Shown piece by piece: positions 9,254 to 21,781 of a stretch of DNA of 64,000 nt; position 1 is the stretch's first letter, and every line of letters begins with the position of its first letter. The stretch comes from Pseudomonas alcaligenes (GTDB taxonomy: Bacteria; Pseudomonadota; Gammaproteobacteria; Pseudomonadales; Pseudomonadaceae): positions 935,001 through 999,000 of the forward strand of contig NZ_CP154874.1 of assembly GCF_041729615.1 (NCBI RefSeq). Direction: 5' to 3'. Position numbers and translations under genes: made by a program. Under the pieces are notes generated by a model. It made no database searches. It worked only from the letters and a program-made list of their open reading frames with translations, and was not told where the DNA came from.

Positions 9254-10351
9254 TCAGAGAACCGCTTTCGGGTAGGAACCCAGCACCTTCAGGGCGACGG
9301 CTTCGCTGTTGATCTTTTCCAGCACGTCCTTGATCAGCGGGTCCTGGTGGTGGCCGACGAAGTCGATGAAGAACACGTAGGTCCACTTGCCGCTGCGCGA
9401 CGGGCGGGTCTCGATGCGGGTCAGGTCGATGCCGTTGGTGTGGAACGGCACCAGCAGCTCGTGCAGCGCGCCCGGCTTGTTGCGCATGGAGACGATGATC
9501 GAGGTCTTGTCGTCGCCGGTCGGCGGCACTTCCTGGCTGCCGATGATGAGGAAGCGCGTGGAATTGTCCGGACGGTCCTCGATCTTCTCCTGCAGCTTGG
9601 TCAGACCGTAGAGGTTGGCCGCCATATCACCGGCGATCGCCGCCGAGTTCCACTCGCTCTTCACCCGCTTGGCCGCCTCGGCATTGCTGGAAACGGCCAC
9701 GCGCTCGACGTTCGGGTAGTGCGCGTCCAGCCACTTGCGGCACTGCGCCAGGGACTGGGCGTGGGAATAGATGCGGGTGATCTTGTCGGTCTTGGTGGTA
9801 TCGCCGACCAGCAGGTGGTGGTGGATGCGCAGCTCCACCTCGCCACAGATCACCATGTCGTGCTCGAGGAAGCTGTCCAGGGTGTGGTTGATCGCGCCCT
9901 CGGTGGAGTTCTCCACCGGCACCACGCCGAAGTTCACCGCGCCGGCGGCCACTTCGCGGAACACCTCGTCGATGGCGGCCATCGGCACGCTGATCACCGA
10001 GTGACCGAAGTGCTTCATCGCCGCGGCCTGGCTGAAGGTGCCTTCCGGGCCGAGGTAGGCGACCTTGAGCGGCTGCTCCAGAGCCAGGCAGGAGGACATG
10101 ATCTCGCGGAACAGCCGCGCCATCTCCTCGTTGTCCAGCGGGCCCTTGTTCAGCTCCATGATGTGCTTGAGCACCCAGGCTTCGCGCTCGGGGCGGTAGA
10201 ACACCGGCTTCTCGCCTTCCGGCAGGGAAGCCATCTTCACCCGTGCCACGTCCTGGGCGCAGCGCGCGCGCTCGCTGATCAGCTCGAGGATCTTCTCGTC
10301 GAGGCTGTCGATGCGAACCCGCAGCGCCTTGAGCTGATCGGCGTCACTCAT
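9254..10351 (-). CDS. pheA: Chorismate mutase / prephenate dehydratase
   Basis: 365 residues, the usual bifunctional P-protein length, catalysing the two steps from chorismate to phenylpyruvate. Residues ~5-90 form the AroQ helical mutase (LKALRVRIDSLDEKILELIS). Residues ~95-270 form the dehydratase (VAYLGPEGTFSQAAA, VPVENSTEGAINHTLD, and NSTRFLIIG, the region with the catalytic Thr-Arg-Phe). Residues ~280-355 are an ACT domain (NKPGALHELL, IETRPSRSGKWTYVFFIDF) that in this family binds phenylalanine for feedback inhibition. Start overlaps the serC stop, so translation is coupled. Confidence 0.97.
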   Translation of the reverse strand: MSDADQLKALRVRIDSLDEKILELISERARCAQDVARVKMASLPEGEKPVFYRPEREAWVLKHIMELNKGPLDNEEMARLFREIMSSCLALEQPLKVAYLGPEGTFSQAAAMKHFGHSVISVPMAAIDEVFREVAAGAVNFGVVPVENSTEGAINHTLDSFLEHDMVICGEVELRIHHHLLVGDTTKTDKITRIYSHAQSLAQCRKWLDAHYPNVERVAVSSNAEAAKRVKSEWNSAAIAGDMAANLYGLTKLQEKIEDRPDNSTRFLIIGSQEVPPTGDDKTSIIVSMRNKPGALHELLVPFHTNGIDLTRIETRPSRSGKWTYVFFIDFVGHHQDPLIKDVLEKINSEAVALKVLGSYPKAVL

Positions 10352-11436
10352 CAGCCGTGCTCCTTCTCGAACTCCGCCATGTAGGCCACCAGGGCCTCCA
10401 CGGCATCCAGGCCGGTGGCGTTATAGATGGAGGCACGCATGCCGCCCACCGAGCGATGGCCCTTGAGATTGAGCAGGCCACGCGCTTCGGCGCCGGCCAG
10501 GAAGGCCTTGTCCAGTTTCTCGTCGGCCAGGCGGAACGGCACGTTCATCCACGAGCGCGCGCTCGGCTGGATCGGGTTGGTGTAGAAGTCACTGGCATCG
10601 ATGGCCTTGTACAGCAGGTCCTTCTTCGCCTTGTTGCGCTTCTCCATCGCGGCGACGCCGCCCTGCTCCTTCAGCCACTCGAAGACCAGGCCGGAGAGGT
10701 ACCAGGAATAGGTCGCCGGGGTGTTGTACATGGAGCCGTTGTCGGCGGCGACCTTGTAGTTGAGCATGGTCGGGCAGACGCTGCGGGCGCGCCCCAGCAG
10801 GTCTTCGCGGATGATCGCAACCACCAGGCCGCTGGGGCCGATGTTCTTCTGCGCGCCGGCATAGATCAGGCCGAACCTGGAGACGTCGATCTCGCGGGAG
10901 AGGATGTCCGAGGACATGTCCACCACCAGCGGGGTATCCCCCACCTCGGGGATCCAGTCGAACTGCAGGCCACCAATGGTCTCGTTGCTGGCGTAGTGCA
11001 CGTAGGCGGCGTCTTTCGACAGCTGCCACTCGTTCTGCCCGGGAATGGCGAAGTAGTCGTAGCCCTTGGCGCTGGCGGCGACGTTGATGTTGCCGTAGCG
11101 CTGCGCCTCTTCGATGGCCTTCTTCGACCAGATGCCGGTCTCGATGTAGTCGGCCACGCCGCCTTCCGGCAGCAGGTTGAGCGGAATCTCGGCGAACTGC
11201 TGGCTGGCGCCACCCTGCAGGAACAGCACCTTGTAGTCGCTGGGAATGCTCAGCAGGTCGCGCAGATCCTGTTCGGCCTTCTCGGCGATGGCCACGTACT
11301 CGTCGCTGCGATGGCTCATCTCCATCACGGACAGGCCCTTGCCCTGCCAGTCGAGCATCTCCGCCTGGGCACGCTCCAGCACGGCGGTGGGAAGCGCGGC
11401 CGGGCCGGCGCAGAAGTTATGGGCGCGTTTGCTCAC
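10351..11436 (-). CDS. serC: Phosphoserine aminotransferase
   Basis: 361 residues. SerC makes 3-phosphoserine for serine synthesis and also acts in PLP synthesis. Start MSKRAHNFCAGPAALP is characteristic; GGASQQFAEIPLNLL contacts the cofactor and YAGAQKNIGPSGL holds the PLP lysine. The C-terminus has the usual SVGGMRASIYNA. It lies ten bases after gyrA on the same strand and overlaps pheA, the standard Pseudomonas gyrA-serC-pheA order. Confidence 0.98.
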   Translation of the reverse strand: MSKRAHNFCAGPAALPTAVLERAQAEMLDWQGKGLSVMEMSHRSDEYVAIAEKAEQDLRDLLSIPSDYKVLFLQGGASQQFAEIPLNLLPEGGVADYIETGIWSKKAIEEAQRYGNINVAASAKGYDYFAIPGQNEWQLSKDAAYVHYASNETIGGLQFDWIPEVGDTPLVVDMSSDILSREIDVSRFGLIYAGAQKNIGPSGLVVAIIREDLLGRARSVCPTMLNYKVAADNGSMYNTPATYSWYLSGLVFEWLKEQGGVAAMEKRNKAKKDLLYKAIDASDFYTNPIQPSARSWMNVPFRLADEKLDKAFLAGAEARGLLNLKGHRSVGGMRASIYNATGLDAVEALVAYMAEFEKEHG

Positions 11437-11446
11437 TTCGACTCTC

Positions 11447-14215
<2,769 letters not shown>

Positions 14216-14428
14216 GAGAAGCCTGGTTCCTTATTCTGGTGAAACCCCGTCGCACCCTTCCTGGGCCTGACCGGAGTCCGCCGTGGCCGCCCCTGCGTGG
14301 CAGCGACTCACGACAAATCAACGAGTTAAGTCGGTTATTGGCGCAAATGGAGCGGCCCGCACGGAGCCGCCCGAAAACTGCCGGAGCTTACCACAGTCAC
14401 CGGTGCAGACCTACCCCGCCGGGCGGGC

Positions 14429-15505
14429 TCAGTGCAGGCGCTTGCGGCACATGAGTTGCGCCATTTTCGCCGCATCTGGCCGCTCTACCACCCCTTTTTC
14501 GGTGACGATCGCGTCGATCAGGTCGGCCGGCGTCACGTCGAACACCGGATTGACCGCATGCACCTCGGCGGCGATGCGCTGACCGCCGACCTCCAGCAGC
14601 TCGCGGCCGTCGCGCTCCTCGATCGGGATGTCCTCGCCGTCTTCCAGGTTCATGTCGATGGTCGAGCTGGGCGCCACCACCATGAAGCGCACGCCGTGGT
14701 GCATGGCGTTGACCGCCAGCTGGTAGGTGCCGATCTTGTTGGCCACGTCGCCATTGGCGGTGATGCGGTCGGCACCGACGATCACCCAGGTGATGCCCTC
14801 GGTCTTCATCAGGTGCGCGGCGGCGGAGTCGGCGTTCAGGCTTACCGGCACGCCCTCGCCGGCCAACTCCCAGGCAGTCAGGCGCGAGCCCTGCAGCCAG
14901 GGCCGGGTCTCGTCGGCGAACACCCGCTCGACCAGCCCGGCCAGGTGGGCGGCACGGATCACCCCCAGCGCGGTACCGAAGCCGCCAGTGGCCAGGGCCC
15001 CGGTATTGCAATGGGTGAGCAGCTTCTGCGGAGTGTTCTGGTGTTTGCGGATCAGCTCCAGGCCGAGCTGGGCCATGGTCAGGTTGGCCTCGCGGTCGCT
15101 GTCGAAGATGCCGACCGCCTCGGCCTCCAGCGCCGCCAGGGCATCCTCGCCCGCCTTCAGCCGCTGCAGGCGCTCGCGCATGCGATCCAGGGCCCAGAAC
15201 AGGTTGACCGCGGTCGGCCGCGACTCGGCCAGCATCCGGAAGTCCTCCTCCAGCGCCGCCTGCCAGTCGCCGGCGGCGGCCAGACGCGCCCGCGCGCCCA
15301 GCACCAGGCCGAAGGCGGCGGCGATGCCGATGGCCGGCGCACCACGCACCACCATGCTGCGGATGGCCTCGGCCACGCCGGCGGCCGAGTCATGGGCCAG
15401 CCAGGTTTCCTCGCCTGGCAACAGGCGTTGGTCCAGCAGGAACAATATGCCGTCGCGCCACTCGATGGCCTTTACCTTCTCCGCTGCCAACAGTTCGTCG
15501 CGCAT
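14429..15505 (-). CDS. mtnA: Methylthioribose-1-phosphate isomerase
   Basis: 358 residues. MtnA isomerises 5-methylthioribose-1-phosphate to the ribulose form in methionine salvage. Family motifs are [35 protein letters not shown] (with the catalytic cysteine) and [20 protein letters not shown] (with the catalytic aspartate). It is divergent from the MTA deaminase gene mtaD, linking two steps of the same salvage route across a shared promoter region. Its stop lies about 210 bases before the gyrA start on the same strand, so gyrA likely has its own promoter in that gap. Confidence 0.96.
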   Translation of the reverse strand: MRDELLAAEKVKAIEWRDGILFLLDQRLLPGEETWLAHDSAAGVAEAIRSMVVRGAPAIGIAAAFGLVLGARARLAAAGDWQAALEEDFRMLAESRPTAVNLFWALDRMRERLQRLKAGEDALAALEAEAVGIFDSDREANLTMAQLGLELIRKHQNTPQKLLTHCNTGALATGGFGTALGVIRAAHLAGLVERVFADETRPWLQGSRLTAWELAGEGVPVSLNADSAAAHLMKTEGITWVIVGADRITANGDVANKIGTYQLAVNAMHHGVRFMVVAPSSTIDMNLEDGEDIPIEERDGRELLEVGGQRIAAEVHAVNPVFDVTPADLIDAIVTEKGVVERPDAAKMAQLMCRKRLH

Positions 15506-15538
15506 GACATCCCCACAAGATGAAACGAAAAGCCGCGG

Positions 15539-15544
15539 ATTATA
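15539..15544 (-). promoter_or_regulatory. Possible -10 element of mtnA
   Basis: TATAAT on the minus strand, 34 bases before the mtnA ATG. No convincing -35 hexamer was seen at the usual distance, so this is tentative. Confidence 0.35.
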
Positions 15545-15570
15545 GCGAGCCGGCCCCGCCGTGGCTCAGT

Positions 15571-15576
15571 TATACT
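15571..15576 (+). promoter_or_regulatory. Possible -10 element of mtaD
   Basis: TATACT on the plus strand, 33 bases before the mtaD ATG, in the short divergent region shared with mtnA. The -35 region is not clear. Confidence 0.35.
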
Positions 15577-15608
15577 GCCGCCACCTTTTTATTGCCCGGA
15601 TAAATGCC

Positions 15609-16943
15609 ATGCCCGAACCGCGCCAGCCGCTCGACCTGCTGCTCCTGCCCAGCTGGCTGGTGCCGGTCGAGCCCGCCGGCGTGGTACTGCGCGACTACGG
15701 CCTGGGCATCCGCGATGGCCGCATCGCCCTGCTCGCCCCGCGCGCCGAGGCCCTGCGCCACCCGGTCAAGGAGGTGCGCGAACTGCCGGGCTGCGTACTC
15801 ACCCCAAGCCTGGTCAACGCCCACGGCCACGCGGCCATGACTCTGTTCCGCGGCCTGGCCGACGACCTGCCGCTGATGAGCTGGCTGCAGGACCATATCT
15901 GGCCCGCCGAGGCCCAGTGGGTCGACGAGAACTTCGTGCGCGACGGCACCGAACTGGCCATCGCCGAGCAGCTCAAGGGTGGCATCGGCTGCTTCTCCGA
16001 CATGTACTTCTTCCCGGAAGTGGCCAGCGAGCTGGTGCACAAGAGTGGCATCCGCGCCCAGCTGACCATCCCGGTGCTGGACTTCCCCACCCCCGGCGCG
16101 CGTGATGCCGAGGAGGCCCTGCGCAAGGGCCTGCGCCTGTTCGACGACCTCAAGCAGCACCCGCGGATCAAGGTCGCCTTCGGCCCCCACGCGCCCTACT
16201 CGGTCAGCGACGACAAGCTGCAGCAGGTACTGATGCTGGCCGAGGAGCTGGACGCCGGCATCCACATGCACGTCCACGAGACCGCCTTCGAGGTGCAGCA
16301 AAGCCTGGAGCTGCACGGCATGCGCCCGCTGCAGCGACTGGCGGGCCTGGGCCTGCTCGGCCCGCGCTTCCAGGCCGTGCACATGACCCAGATCGACGAG
16401 GCAGACGTAGAGCTGCTGGTGGAAAGCAACAGCAGCGTGATCCACTGCCCCGAGTCCAACCTCAAGCTGGCCAGCGGCTTCTGCCCGGTGGAAAAACTCT
16501 GGCAGGCTGGCGTCAACGTAGCCGTCGGCACCGATGGCGCGGCCAGCAACAACGATCTCGACCTGCTCGGCGAGACCCGCACCGCCGCCCTGCTCGCCAA
16601 GGCCGTGGCCGGCAGCGCCACCGCCCTGAATGCCCACGCCGCGCTGCGCATGGCCACCCTCAACGGCGCCCGCGCCCTCGGTCTGGACGAGGACACCGGC
16701 TCGCTGGAGCCGGGCAAGCTGGCCGACCTGGCCGCCTTCGACCTCTCCGGCCTGGCCCAGCAGCCGGTCTACGACCCGGTGTCGCAACTGATCTACGCCG
16801 GCAGCCGCAGCTGCGCCAAGCACCTCTGGGTCGGCGGCAAGCAGCTGCTCGACGACGGCCGACTGACACGTCTCGATGAAGAAAACATCATCACCAATGC
16901 CCGCGCCTGGGGCGCGCGCATTGCTGGCAAGCATTCGATTTAA
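15609..16943 (+). CDS. mtaD: Methylthioadenosine deaminase (amidohydrolase)
   Basis: 444-residue TRZ/ATZ-family amidohydrolase. Metal ligands are visible in [13 protein letters not shown], the HMHVHET motif and [16 protein letters not shown]. In Pseudomonas this gene, facing mtnA and followed by ubiG, encodes the enzyme deaminating 5'-methylthioadenosine to methylthioinosine. The start at 15609 ([14 protein letters not shown]) matches the family; the upstream in-frame reading is non-homologous leader. It heads an operon with ubiG, mupP and yciK (gaps 12, 5 and 31 bases). S-adenosylhomocysteine is an alternative substrate in the family. Confidence 0.9.
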   Translation: MPEPRQPLDLLLLPSWLVPVEPAGVVLRDYGLGIRDGRIALLAPRAEALRHPVKEVRELPGCVLTPSLVNAHGHAAMTLFRGLADDLPLMSWLQDHIWPAEAQWVDENFVRDGTELAIAEQLKGGIGCFSDMYFFPEVASELVHKSGIRAQLTIPVLDFPTPGARDAEEALRKGLRLFDDLKQHPRIKVAFGPHAPYSVSDDKLQQVLMLAEELDAGIHMHVHETAFEVQQSLELHGMRPLQRLAGLGLLGPRFQAVHMTQIDEADVELLVESNSSVIHCPESNLKLASGFCPVEKLWQAGVNVAVGTDGAASNNDLDLLGETRTAALLAKAVAGSATALNAHAALRMATLNGARALGLDEDTGSLEPGKLADLAAFDLSGLAQQPVYDPVSQLIYAGSRSCAKHLWVGGKQLLDDGRLTRLDEENIITNARAWGARIAGKHSI

Positions 16944-16955
16944 AGGAAAGTCCGC

Positions 16956-17654
16956 ATGAGCAACGTCGACCACGCCGAAATCGCCAAATTCGAGGCTCTC
17001 GCCCACCGCTGGTGGGACCGCGAGAGCGAGTTCAAGCCGCTGCACGACATCAACCCGCTACGGGTCAACTGGATCGACGAGCGCGTCGGCCTGGCCGGCA
17101 AGAAGGTGCTCGACGTCGGCTGCGGCGGCGGCATCCTCAGCGAGTCCATGGCCCAGCGCGGGGCCACGGTTACCGGCATCGACATGGGCGAGGCGCCGCT
17201 GGCCGTGGCCCAGCTGCACCAGCTGGAGTCCGGCGTAGAGGTGGAGTACCGGCAGATCACCGCCGAGGCCCTGGCCGAGGAGATGCCTGGCCAGTTCGAC
17301 GTGGTCACCTGCCTGGAGATGCTCGAGCACGTGCCCGACCCGTCCTCGGTGATCCGCGCCTGCCACAAGCTGGTCAAGCCCGGTGGCCAGGTGTTCTTCT
17401 CCACCATCAACCGCAACCCCAAGGCCTACCTGTTCGCCATCGTCGGTGCCGAGTACGTGCTGCGCCTGCTGCCACGCGGCACTCACGATTTCCGCAAGTT
17501 CATCCGCCCGTCCGAACTCGGCGCCTGGTGTCGCCAGGCCGGCTTCGAGGTGCGTGACATCATCGGCCTGACCTACAACCCGCTGACCAAACGCTACAAG
17601 CTGGAGGCGGACGTCGACGTCAACTACATGATCCAGACCCTGCGCGAGGACTGA
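16956..17654 (+). CDS. ubiG: Ubiquinone O-methyltransferase
   Basis: 232 residues. UbiG carries out both O-methylations of ubiquinone synthesis using SAM. The SAM-binding motif [16 protein letters not shown] is near residues 50-65, with the conserved post-motifs [15 protein letters not shown] and [13 protein letters not shown], and the typical N-terminus ([14 protein letters not shown]) and C-terminus ([11 protein letters not shown]). A good ribosome site (AAAGGAAAG) precedes the ATG. It sits between mtaD and mupP, as in P. aeruginosa. Confidence 0.97.
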   Translation: MSNVDHAEIAKFEALAHRWWDRESEFKPLHDINPLRVNWIDERVGLAGKKVLDVGCGGGILSESMAQRGATVTGIDMGEAPLAVAQLHQLESGVEVEYRQITAEALAEEMPGQFDVVTCLEMLEHVPDPSSVIRACHKLVKPGGQVFFSTINRNPKAYLFAIVGAEYVLRLLPRGTHDFRKFIRPSELGAWCRQAGFEVRDIIGLTYNPLTKRYKLEADVDVNYMIQTLRED

Positions 17655-17659
17655 GGCGC

Positions 17660-18331
17660 ATGGCCCTGCGAGCAGTACTCTTCGACATGGACGGCACCCT
17701 GCTGGATACCGCCCCCGACTTCGTCGCCGTGTGCCAGGCCATGCGCGCCGCGCGCGACCTGCCGCCAATGGACGCGCAACTGATCCGCGACGTGGTCTCC
17801 GGTGGCGCCCGCGCCATGGTGTCCGCCACCTTCGGCCTGGAGGTTGGCGCCGAAGGCTTCGAAGCCCTGCGCCTGGAGTTCCTCGAGCGCTACCAGGAGC
17901 ACTGCGCAGTGCTGAGCAAGCCGTTCGCCGGCATGCCCGAGCTGCTCGCCGACATCGAGGCGGCGCACCTCAAGTGGGGCGTGGCCACCAACAAGCCGGT
18001 GTGCTTCGCCGAGCCGATCATGCAACGGCTCGAGCTGGCCGGGCGCTCGGCGACACTGGTCTGCCCGGACCACGTGCCGCGCAGCAAGCCGGCGCCGGAT
18101 ATGCTCCTGCTGGCCTGCGAGCAGATGGGCATACCCCCCGCCGAGGTGCTGTTCGTCGGCGACGATGCCCGCGACATCGAGGCCGGCCGCGCCGCCGGCT
18201 GCAAGACCGCTGCCGTCACCTACGGCTACATCCACCCCGAGGACAACCCGCGCCACTGGGGCGCCGACGTGGTGGTGGACCATCCCCTGGAGCTGCGCGC
18301 CGTGCTCGACCGCGCCCTGTGCAGCTGCTGA
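17660..18331 (+). CDS. mupP: N-acetylmuramic acid 6-phosphate phosphatase
   Basis: 223-residue HAD-superfamily phosphatase. Motif I is [14 protein letters not shown] (nucleophile Asp, near residue 9), motif II is in GVATNKP, the motif III lysine is in SKPAPDML and motif IV is [11 protein letters not shown]. In Pseudomonas the HAD gene directly after ubiG is MupP, which dephosphorylates MurNAc-6P in the peptidoglycan recycling route that bypasses de novo MurA (relevant to fosfomycin resistance). This assignment rests on position plus family; the older label would be phosphoglycolate phosphatase. Confidence 0.9.
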   Translation: MALRAVLFDMDGTLLDTAPDFVAVCQAMRAARDLPPMDAQLIRDVVSGGARAMVSATFGLEVGAEGFEALRLEFLERYQEHCAVLSKPFAGMPELLADIEAAHLKWGVATNKPVCFAEPIMQRLELAGRSATLVCPDHVPRSKPAPDMLLLACEQMGIPPAEVLFVGDDARDIEAGRAAGCKTAAVTYGYIHPEDNPRHWGADVVVDHPLELRAVLDRALCSC

Positions 18332-18362
18332 TCCGATTCACGCAACAACGAGATCCCGCCCC

Positions 18363-19103
18363 ATGTTCGACTACAGCGCCCGCCCCGACCTGCTCCAGGG
18401 TCGCGTCATCCTGGTCACCGGTGCCGGCCGCGGCATCGGTGCCGCCGCCGCCAAGGCCTATGCCGCCCACGGCGCCACCCTGCTGCTGCTGGGCAAGAGC
18501 GAGGAAAACCTCAACCAGGTGTATGACCAGATCGAGGCCGCCGGCCACCCGCAACCGGTGGTGATCCCCTTCAATCTGGAAACCGCCCTGCCGCACCAGT
18601 ACGACGAGCTGGCCGCCACCGTGGAGGCCGAGTTCGGCCGCCTCGACGGCCTGCTGCACAACGCCGCCATCGTCGGGCCGCGCACGCCGCTGGAACAGCT
18701 GTCCGGCGACAACTTCATGCGCGTCATGCAGGTCAACGTCAACGCCATGTTCATGCTGACCAGCACCCTGCTGCCATTGCTCAAGCTCTCCGAGGACGCC
18801 TCGGTGCTGTTCACCTCCAGCAGCGTCGGGCGCAAGGGCCGCGCTTACTGGGGTGCCTACGCGGTGTCCAAGTTCGCCACCGAGGGCCTGATGCAGGTAT
18901 TGGCCGATGAGGTAGACGGCATCGCCAACGTACGTGCCAACAGCGTCAACCCGGGCGCCACCCGCACCGGCATGCGCGCCCAGGCCTACCCCGGGGAGAA
19001 TCCAGCGAACAACCCGCTGCCGGAAGCCATCATGCCGGTCTATCTGTACCTGATGGGCCCGGACAGCCGGGACGTCAACGGCCAGGCATTCGACGCCCAG
19101 TGA
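18363..19103 (+). CDS. yciK: YciK-family short-chain oxidoreductase
   Basis: 246-residue classical SDR. It has the NADP-binding TGAGRGIGAAAAKAY near residue 20, NNAAI-type segment HNAAIVGPRTPL, catalytic serine in FTSSSVGRKGR and Tyr-x3-Lys in YWGAYAVSKFATEG. YciK orthologues lie behind ubiG and mupP in Pseudomonas. The substrate is not known. The ATG at 18363 is preceded by GAGATCCCGCCCC; the in-frame extension upstream overlaps mupP and is not family-like. A short GC hairpin without a T run follows the stop (19112-19129). Confidence 0.9.
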   Translation: MFDYSARPDLLQGRVILVTGAGRGIGAAAAKAYAAHGATLLLLGKSEENLNQVYDQIEAAGHPQPVVIPFNLETALPHQYDELAATVEAEFGRLDGLLHNAAIVGPRTPLEQLSGDNFMRVMQVNVNAMFMLTSTLLPLLKLSEDASVLFTSSSVGRKGRAYWGAYAVSKFATEGLMQVLADEVDGIANVRANSVNPGATRTGMRAQAYPGENPANNPLPEAIMPVYLYLMGPDSRDVNGQAFDAQ

Positions 19104-19302
19104 GGACCTGCCGCCGGTTTTCCGGCGGACACCCACATAACGGCATCAGATTGCCAGCATCGCCGCCAAGGAACCGGCAAGAATTTGCCGAACCCTCGCC
19201 AAAAATAAACGTAACTATCTGATTTAAATAAGTTAAATCTCATTGGCACGGAACTCGCTTTACCTCTCCCATCAACGCGCCCAGCGCCAGAGGTTGAGTT
19301 CC

Positions 19303-20229
19303 ATGGCTCCACACACCCCGTCCAATACGATCGACTTCGATGCCGCCAAGCTGCAGCGCCTGGGCTATGCGGCGCGCAACAGTCGGGCCGTGAAGCCGGT
19401 CAGCCTGGCGCAGCTACGCCAGCAGCTGAGCCTGCAGCTGCAGACCTCCCTGGAAGTCGACCGCATCCTCGGCCTGTTCTTCCAGGAAGTGCAGCGCCTG
19501 GTCCCGCTCGACTGCCTGAGCTACCAGCTGGCTGCCTGCGACCTGCGCATCGAACTGGGTGAGCGCGCCAATCATTCGGCCGGCTACCGCCTGAGCCACG
19601 AGGGCGAGTACCTGGGCGAGCTGATCTTCCGCCGCAGCCAGCGCTTCAGTGACGACGAACTGGGCCAGCTGGAGTCGCTGCTGGCCAGCCTGCTGTTCCC
19701 GCTGCGCAATGCCCTGCTCTACCGCTCCGCCCTGCAGAGCGCATTGCGCGACCCGCTGACCGACACCGGCAACCGCATCGCCATGAACCAGGCCCTGCAG
19801 CGCGAGATCGAACTGGCCCGCCGCAGCCAGCAGCCGCTGTCGGTGCTGATGCTCGACATCGACCACTTCAAATCGATCAACGATCGCTTCGGCCATGCTA
19901 CCGGCGACGAAGTGCTGAAGGCCGTGGCCAGCGCACTGAAGAACAGCCTGCGCAACATCGACATGGTGTTCCGCTACGGTGGCGAGGAGTTCCTCGTGCT
20001 GCTGTCCAACACCAGTCGCGAGGCGGCGCAGATGGTCGGCGAACGCCTGCGTCTGGCCGTGCTCGGCCTGCAATACCTCGAAGAAGGCCGCGCCCTGGAG
20101 CTGTCCATCAGCCTGGGTTGCGCCACCCTGCTGCCGGGCGAGACGGCGGAAAGCCTGCAGCGCCGCGCCGACAATGCGCTCTATGTGTCCAAGCGCGAGG
20201 GGCGCAACCGCCTGTCCATGGCCGGCTGA
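19303..20229 (+). CDS. GGDEF-domain diguanylate cyclase
   Basis: 308 residues. The C-terminal ~165 residues are a GGDEF domain, with DPLTDTGNR at its start, MLDIDHFKSINDRFGHATGDEVL and the active-site loop GGEEF. An RxxD inhibitory site (RNID) sits five residues before GGEEF, so product feedback by c-di-GMP is expected. The N-terminal ~140 residues have a GAF-like feel (TSLEVDRILGLFFQEVQRLVPLDCLSYQL), but I cannot name the ligand. No membrane helix is seen, so it is probably cytoplasmic. It stands alone, with an AT-rich upstream region (19195-19245) likely to hold its promoter and a strong terminator after it. Confidence 0.92.
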   Translation: MAPHTPSNTIDFDAAKLQRLGYAARNSRAVKPVSLAQLRQQLSLQLQTSLEVDRILGLFFQEVQRLVPLDCLSYQLAACDLRIELGERANHSAGYRLSHEGEYLGELIFRRSQRFSDDELGQLESLLASLLFPLRNALLYRSALQSALRDPLTDTGNRIAMNQALQREIELARRSQQPLSVLMLDIDHFKSINDRFGHATGDEVLKAVASALKNSLRNIDMVFRYGGEEFLVLLSNTSREAAQMVGERLRLAVLGLQYLEEGRALELSISLGCATLLPGETAESLQRRADNALYVSKREGRNRLSMAG

Positions 20230-20243
20230 TAAGGCCGGGCAGC

Positions 20244-20271
20244 AAAAAGGGGCTCCGTGGAGCCCCTTTTT
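20244..20271. terminator. Bidirectional intrinsic terminator
   Basis: Stem GGGGCTCC (20249-20256) and GGAGCCCC (20259-20266), preceded by A5 and followed by T5. It lies between the convergent diguanylate cyclase and rluB genes and can serve both. Confidence 0.92.
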
Positions 20272-20283
20272 CATTGCCGCCGA

Positions 20284-21426
20284 TCAGCGCTTGCGGCCAA
20301 AGCCGGGGCGCTGGCCATCGCCGCTCGGCGGGCGCTTGCCCGGTGCGACCGGGCGAGGCTTGCGCGCCGGCCGATCGGCCAGTTCCACCGCCGGGCGCGG
20401 GGCGCGCTTCTTGTTCACCTCGGACGGCCGCTCGGCCACCGGCGTCCCACGGCCACCTTCGCGGCGCTCGCCAGCCGGCTTGCGCGGCGCACGCTCGGCG
20501 CCCTCGCCACGGGGCGCACGGGGCGCCTCGGCAACCTCGCCTTCGGCCGGACGCAGCACGCGCTTGGGCCGCTCGCCGCGGGCCAGCGGCTTGGCCGCCT
20601 TGCGCTGCAGGCGGTCAAGCTTCTCGCGCATCTTCTCCTTCATCGCCGGCAGGGCCACCGGCTTGAGGCCAACCTCCTCGCTGAGGATGTCCACCTCGCG
20701 CTGGCCCATCTCGCGCCAGCGCCCCATGGGCAGGTCGGAGGTCATGAACACCGGGCCGAAGCGCACGCGCTTGAGGCGGCTGACCACCACGCCCTGGGAC
20801 TCCCACAGGCGGCGCACCTCGCGGTTGCGGCCTTCCATCACCACGCAGTGGAACCAGTGGTTGAGGCCGTCGCCGCCGGGCGCTTCCTTGATGTCGGTGA
20901 ACTTGGCCGGGCCGTCTTCCAGCATCACGCCAGCCTTGAGCTGCTCGATCATCTCCTCGGTGACCTCGCCACGCACGCGCACGGCGTACTCGCGGTCCAT
21001 CTCGTAGGAGGGGTGCATCAGGCGGTTGGCCAGTTCGCCGTCGGTGGTAAACAGCAGCAGGCCGGTGGTGTTGATGTCCAGGCGGCCGATGTTGATCCAG
21101 CGCCCTTCTTTCGGTCGCGGCAGGCGATCGAATACGGTCGGGCGGCCTTCCGGGTCGTCGCGGGTGCAGATCTCGCCTTCCGGCTTGTTGTAGATCAGTA
21201 CGCGGCGTACCACCTGGGCGTCTTCGCGTCTGAGCAACTGGCCATCGACACTGATGGCATCGCGCGGCTCGACACGGGCGCCAAGGTTGGCGATGGCGCC
21301 ATTGACCTTGACCCGACCATCGGTGATCCACTGCTCGATGTCGCGACGCGAGCCGAGGCCGGCACGGGCCAGGACTTTCTGCAGCTTCTCGCCGCTGGGA
21401 CGAGGTTCGAATTCGGATTCGCTCAT
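20284..21426 (-). CDS. rluB: 23S rRNA pseudouridine(2605) synthase
   Basis: 380 residues. RluB converts U2605 of 23S rRNA to pseudouridine. The N-terminus has an S4 RNA-binding domain ([20 protein letters not shown]), and the catalytic aspartate is in [19 protein letters not shown], typical of the RsuA/RluB branch. The last ~120 residues form a low-complexity tail rich in Arg, Lys, Pro and Gly, much longer than the E. coli enzyme's; such tails are common in Pseudomonas RluB and may aid RNA contact. It is the last gene of a minus-strand run from the PHP gene. Confidence 0.95.
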   Translation of the reverse strand: MSESEFEPRPSGEKLQKVLARAGLGSRRDIEQWITDGRVKVNGAIANLGARVEPRDAISVDGQLLRREDAQVVRRVLIYNKPEGEICTRDDPEGRPTVFDRLPRPKEGRWINIGRLDINTTGLLLFTTDGELANRLMHPSYEMDREYAVRVRGEVTEEMIEQLKAGVMLEDGPAKFTDIKEAPGGDGLNHWFHCVVMEGRNREVRRLWESQGVVVSRLKRVRFGPVFMTSDLPMGRWREMGQREVDILSEEVGLKPVALPAMKEKMREKLDRLQRKAAKPLARGERPKRVLRPAEGEVAEAPRAPRGEGAERAPRKPAGERREGGRGTPVAERPSEVNKKRAPRPAVELADRPARKPRPVAPGKRPPSGDGQRPGFGRKR

Positions 21427-21518
21427 CTGGGCACCTCCCGGTGTAACTGAGGATGAAAAAGGTCGCGCATCATACGCGGATCGCCGCCCGCACGCACGGC
21501 TGACTGACTATAGACCGC

Positions 21519-21704
21519 TCAGCGGTGCTTGCGCCGCCCGGTCGCCGCCAGCGCCAGCAGGCGCAGATCGGCCTCGGCCAGCAACACCAGGCGCTCGGCC
21601 TTGCCGAGCTTCTTCCAGGCCTTGATCTCGCGCTTGCTGCGGCCACAGCCGACACAGATGTCGGCCTCGAACTCACAGATATTGATGCAGGGATTCTTGC
21701 TCAT
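21519..21704 (-). CDS. DUF1289 small cysteine-cluster protein
   Basis: 61 residues with cysteines at 6, 10, 17 and 20 (NPCINICEFEADICVGCGRS), the hallmark of the DUF1289 family. The spacing suggests a metal or Fe-S site, but the function is unknown. A basic C-terminal tail follows (TGRRKHR). It lies between scpB and rluB on the same strand. Confidence 0.88.
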   Translation of the reverse strand: MSKNPCINICEFEADICVGCGRSKREIKAWKKLGKAERLVLLAEADLRLLALAATGRRKHR

Positions 21705-21781
21705 GAGGACAACCGCTCGGGGAAGGCGCGGCCAGCTTAGGCCGAGAGGGCCTCAGCTCGGAATTGAAAGTCTCAATCCCC

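Noticed and set aside
15609..15635. Alternate ATG at 15604 in another frame
   Set aside because: That frame gives a Cys/Arg-rich peptide with a stop soon after and no match to the amidohydrolase family.
19112..19129. Hairpin after yciK as a terminator
   Set aside because: The stem is good but no T tract follows, so only weak or factor-assisted termination could be claimed.
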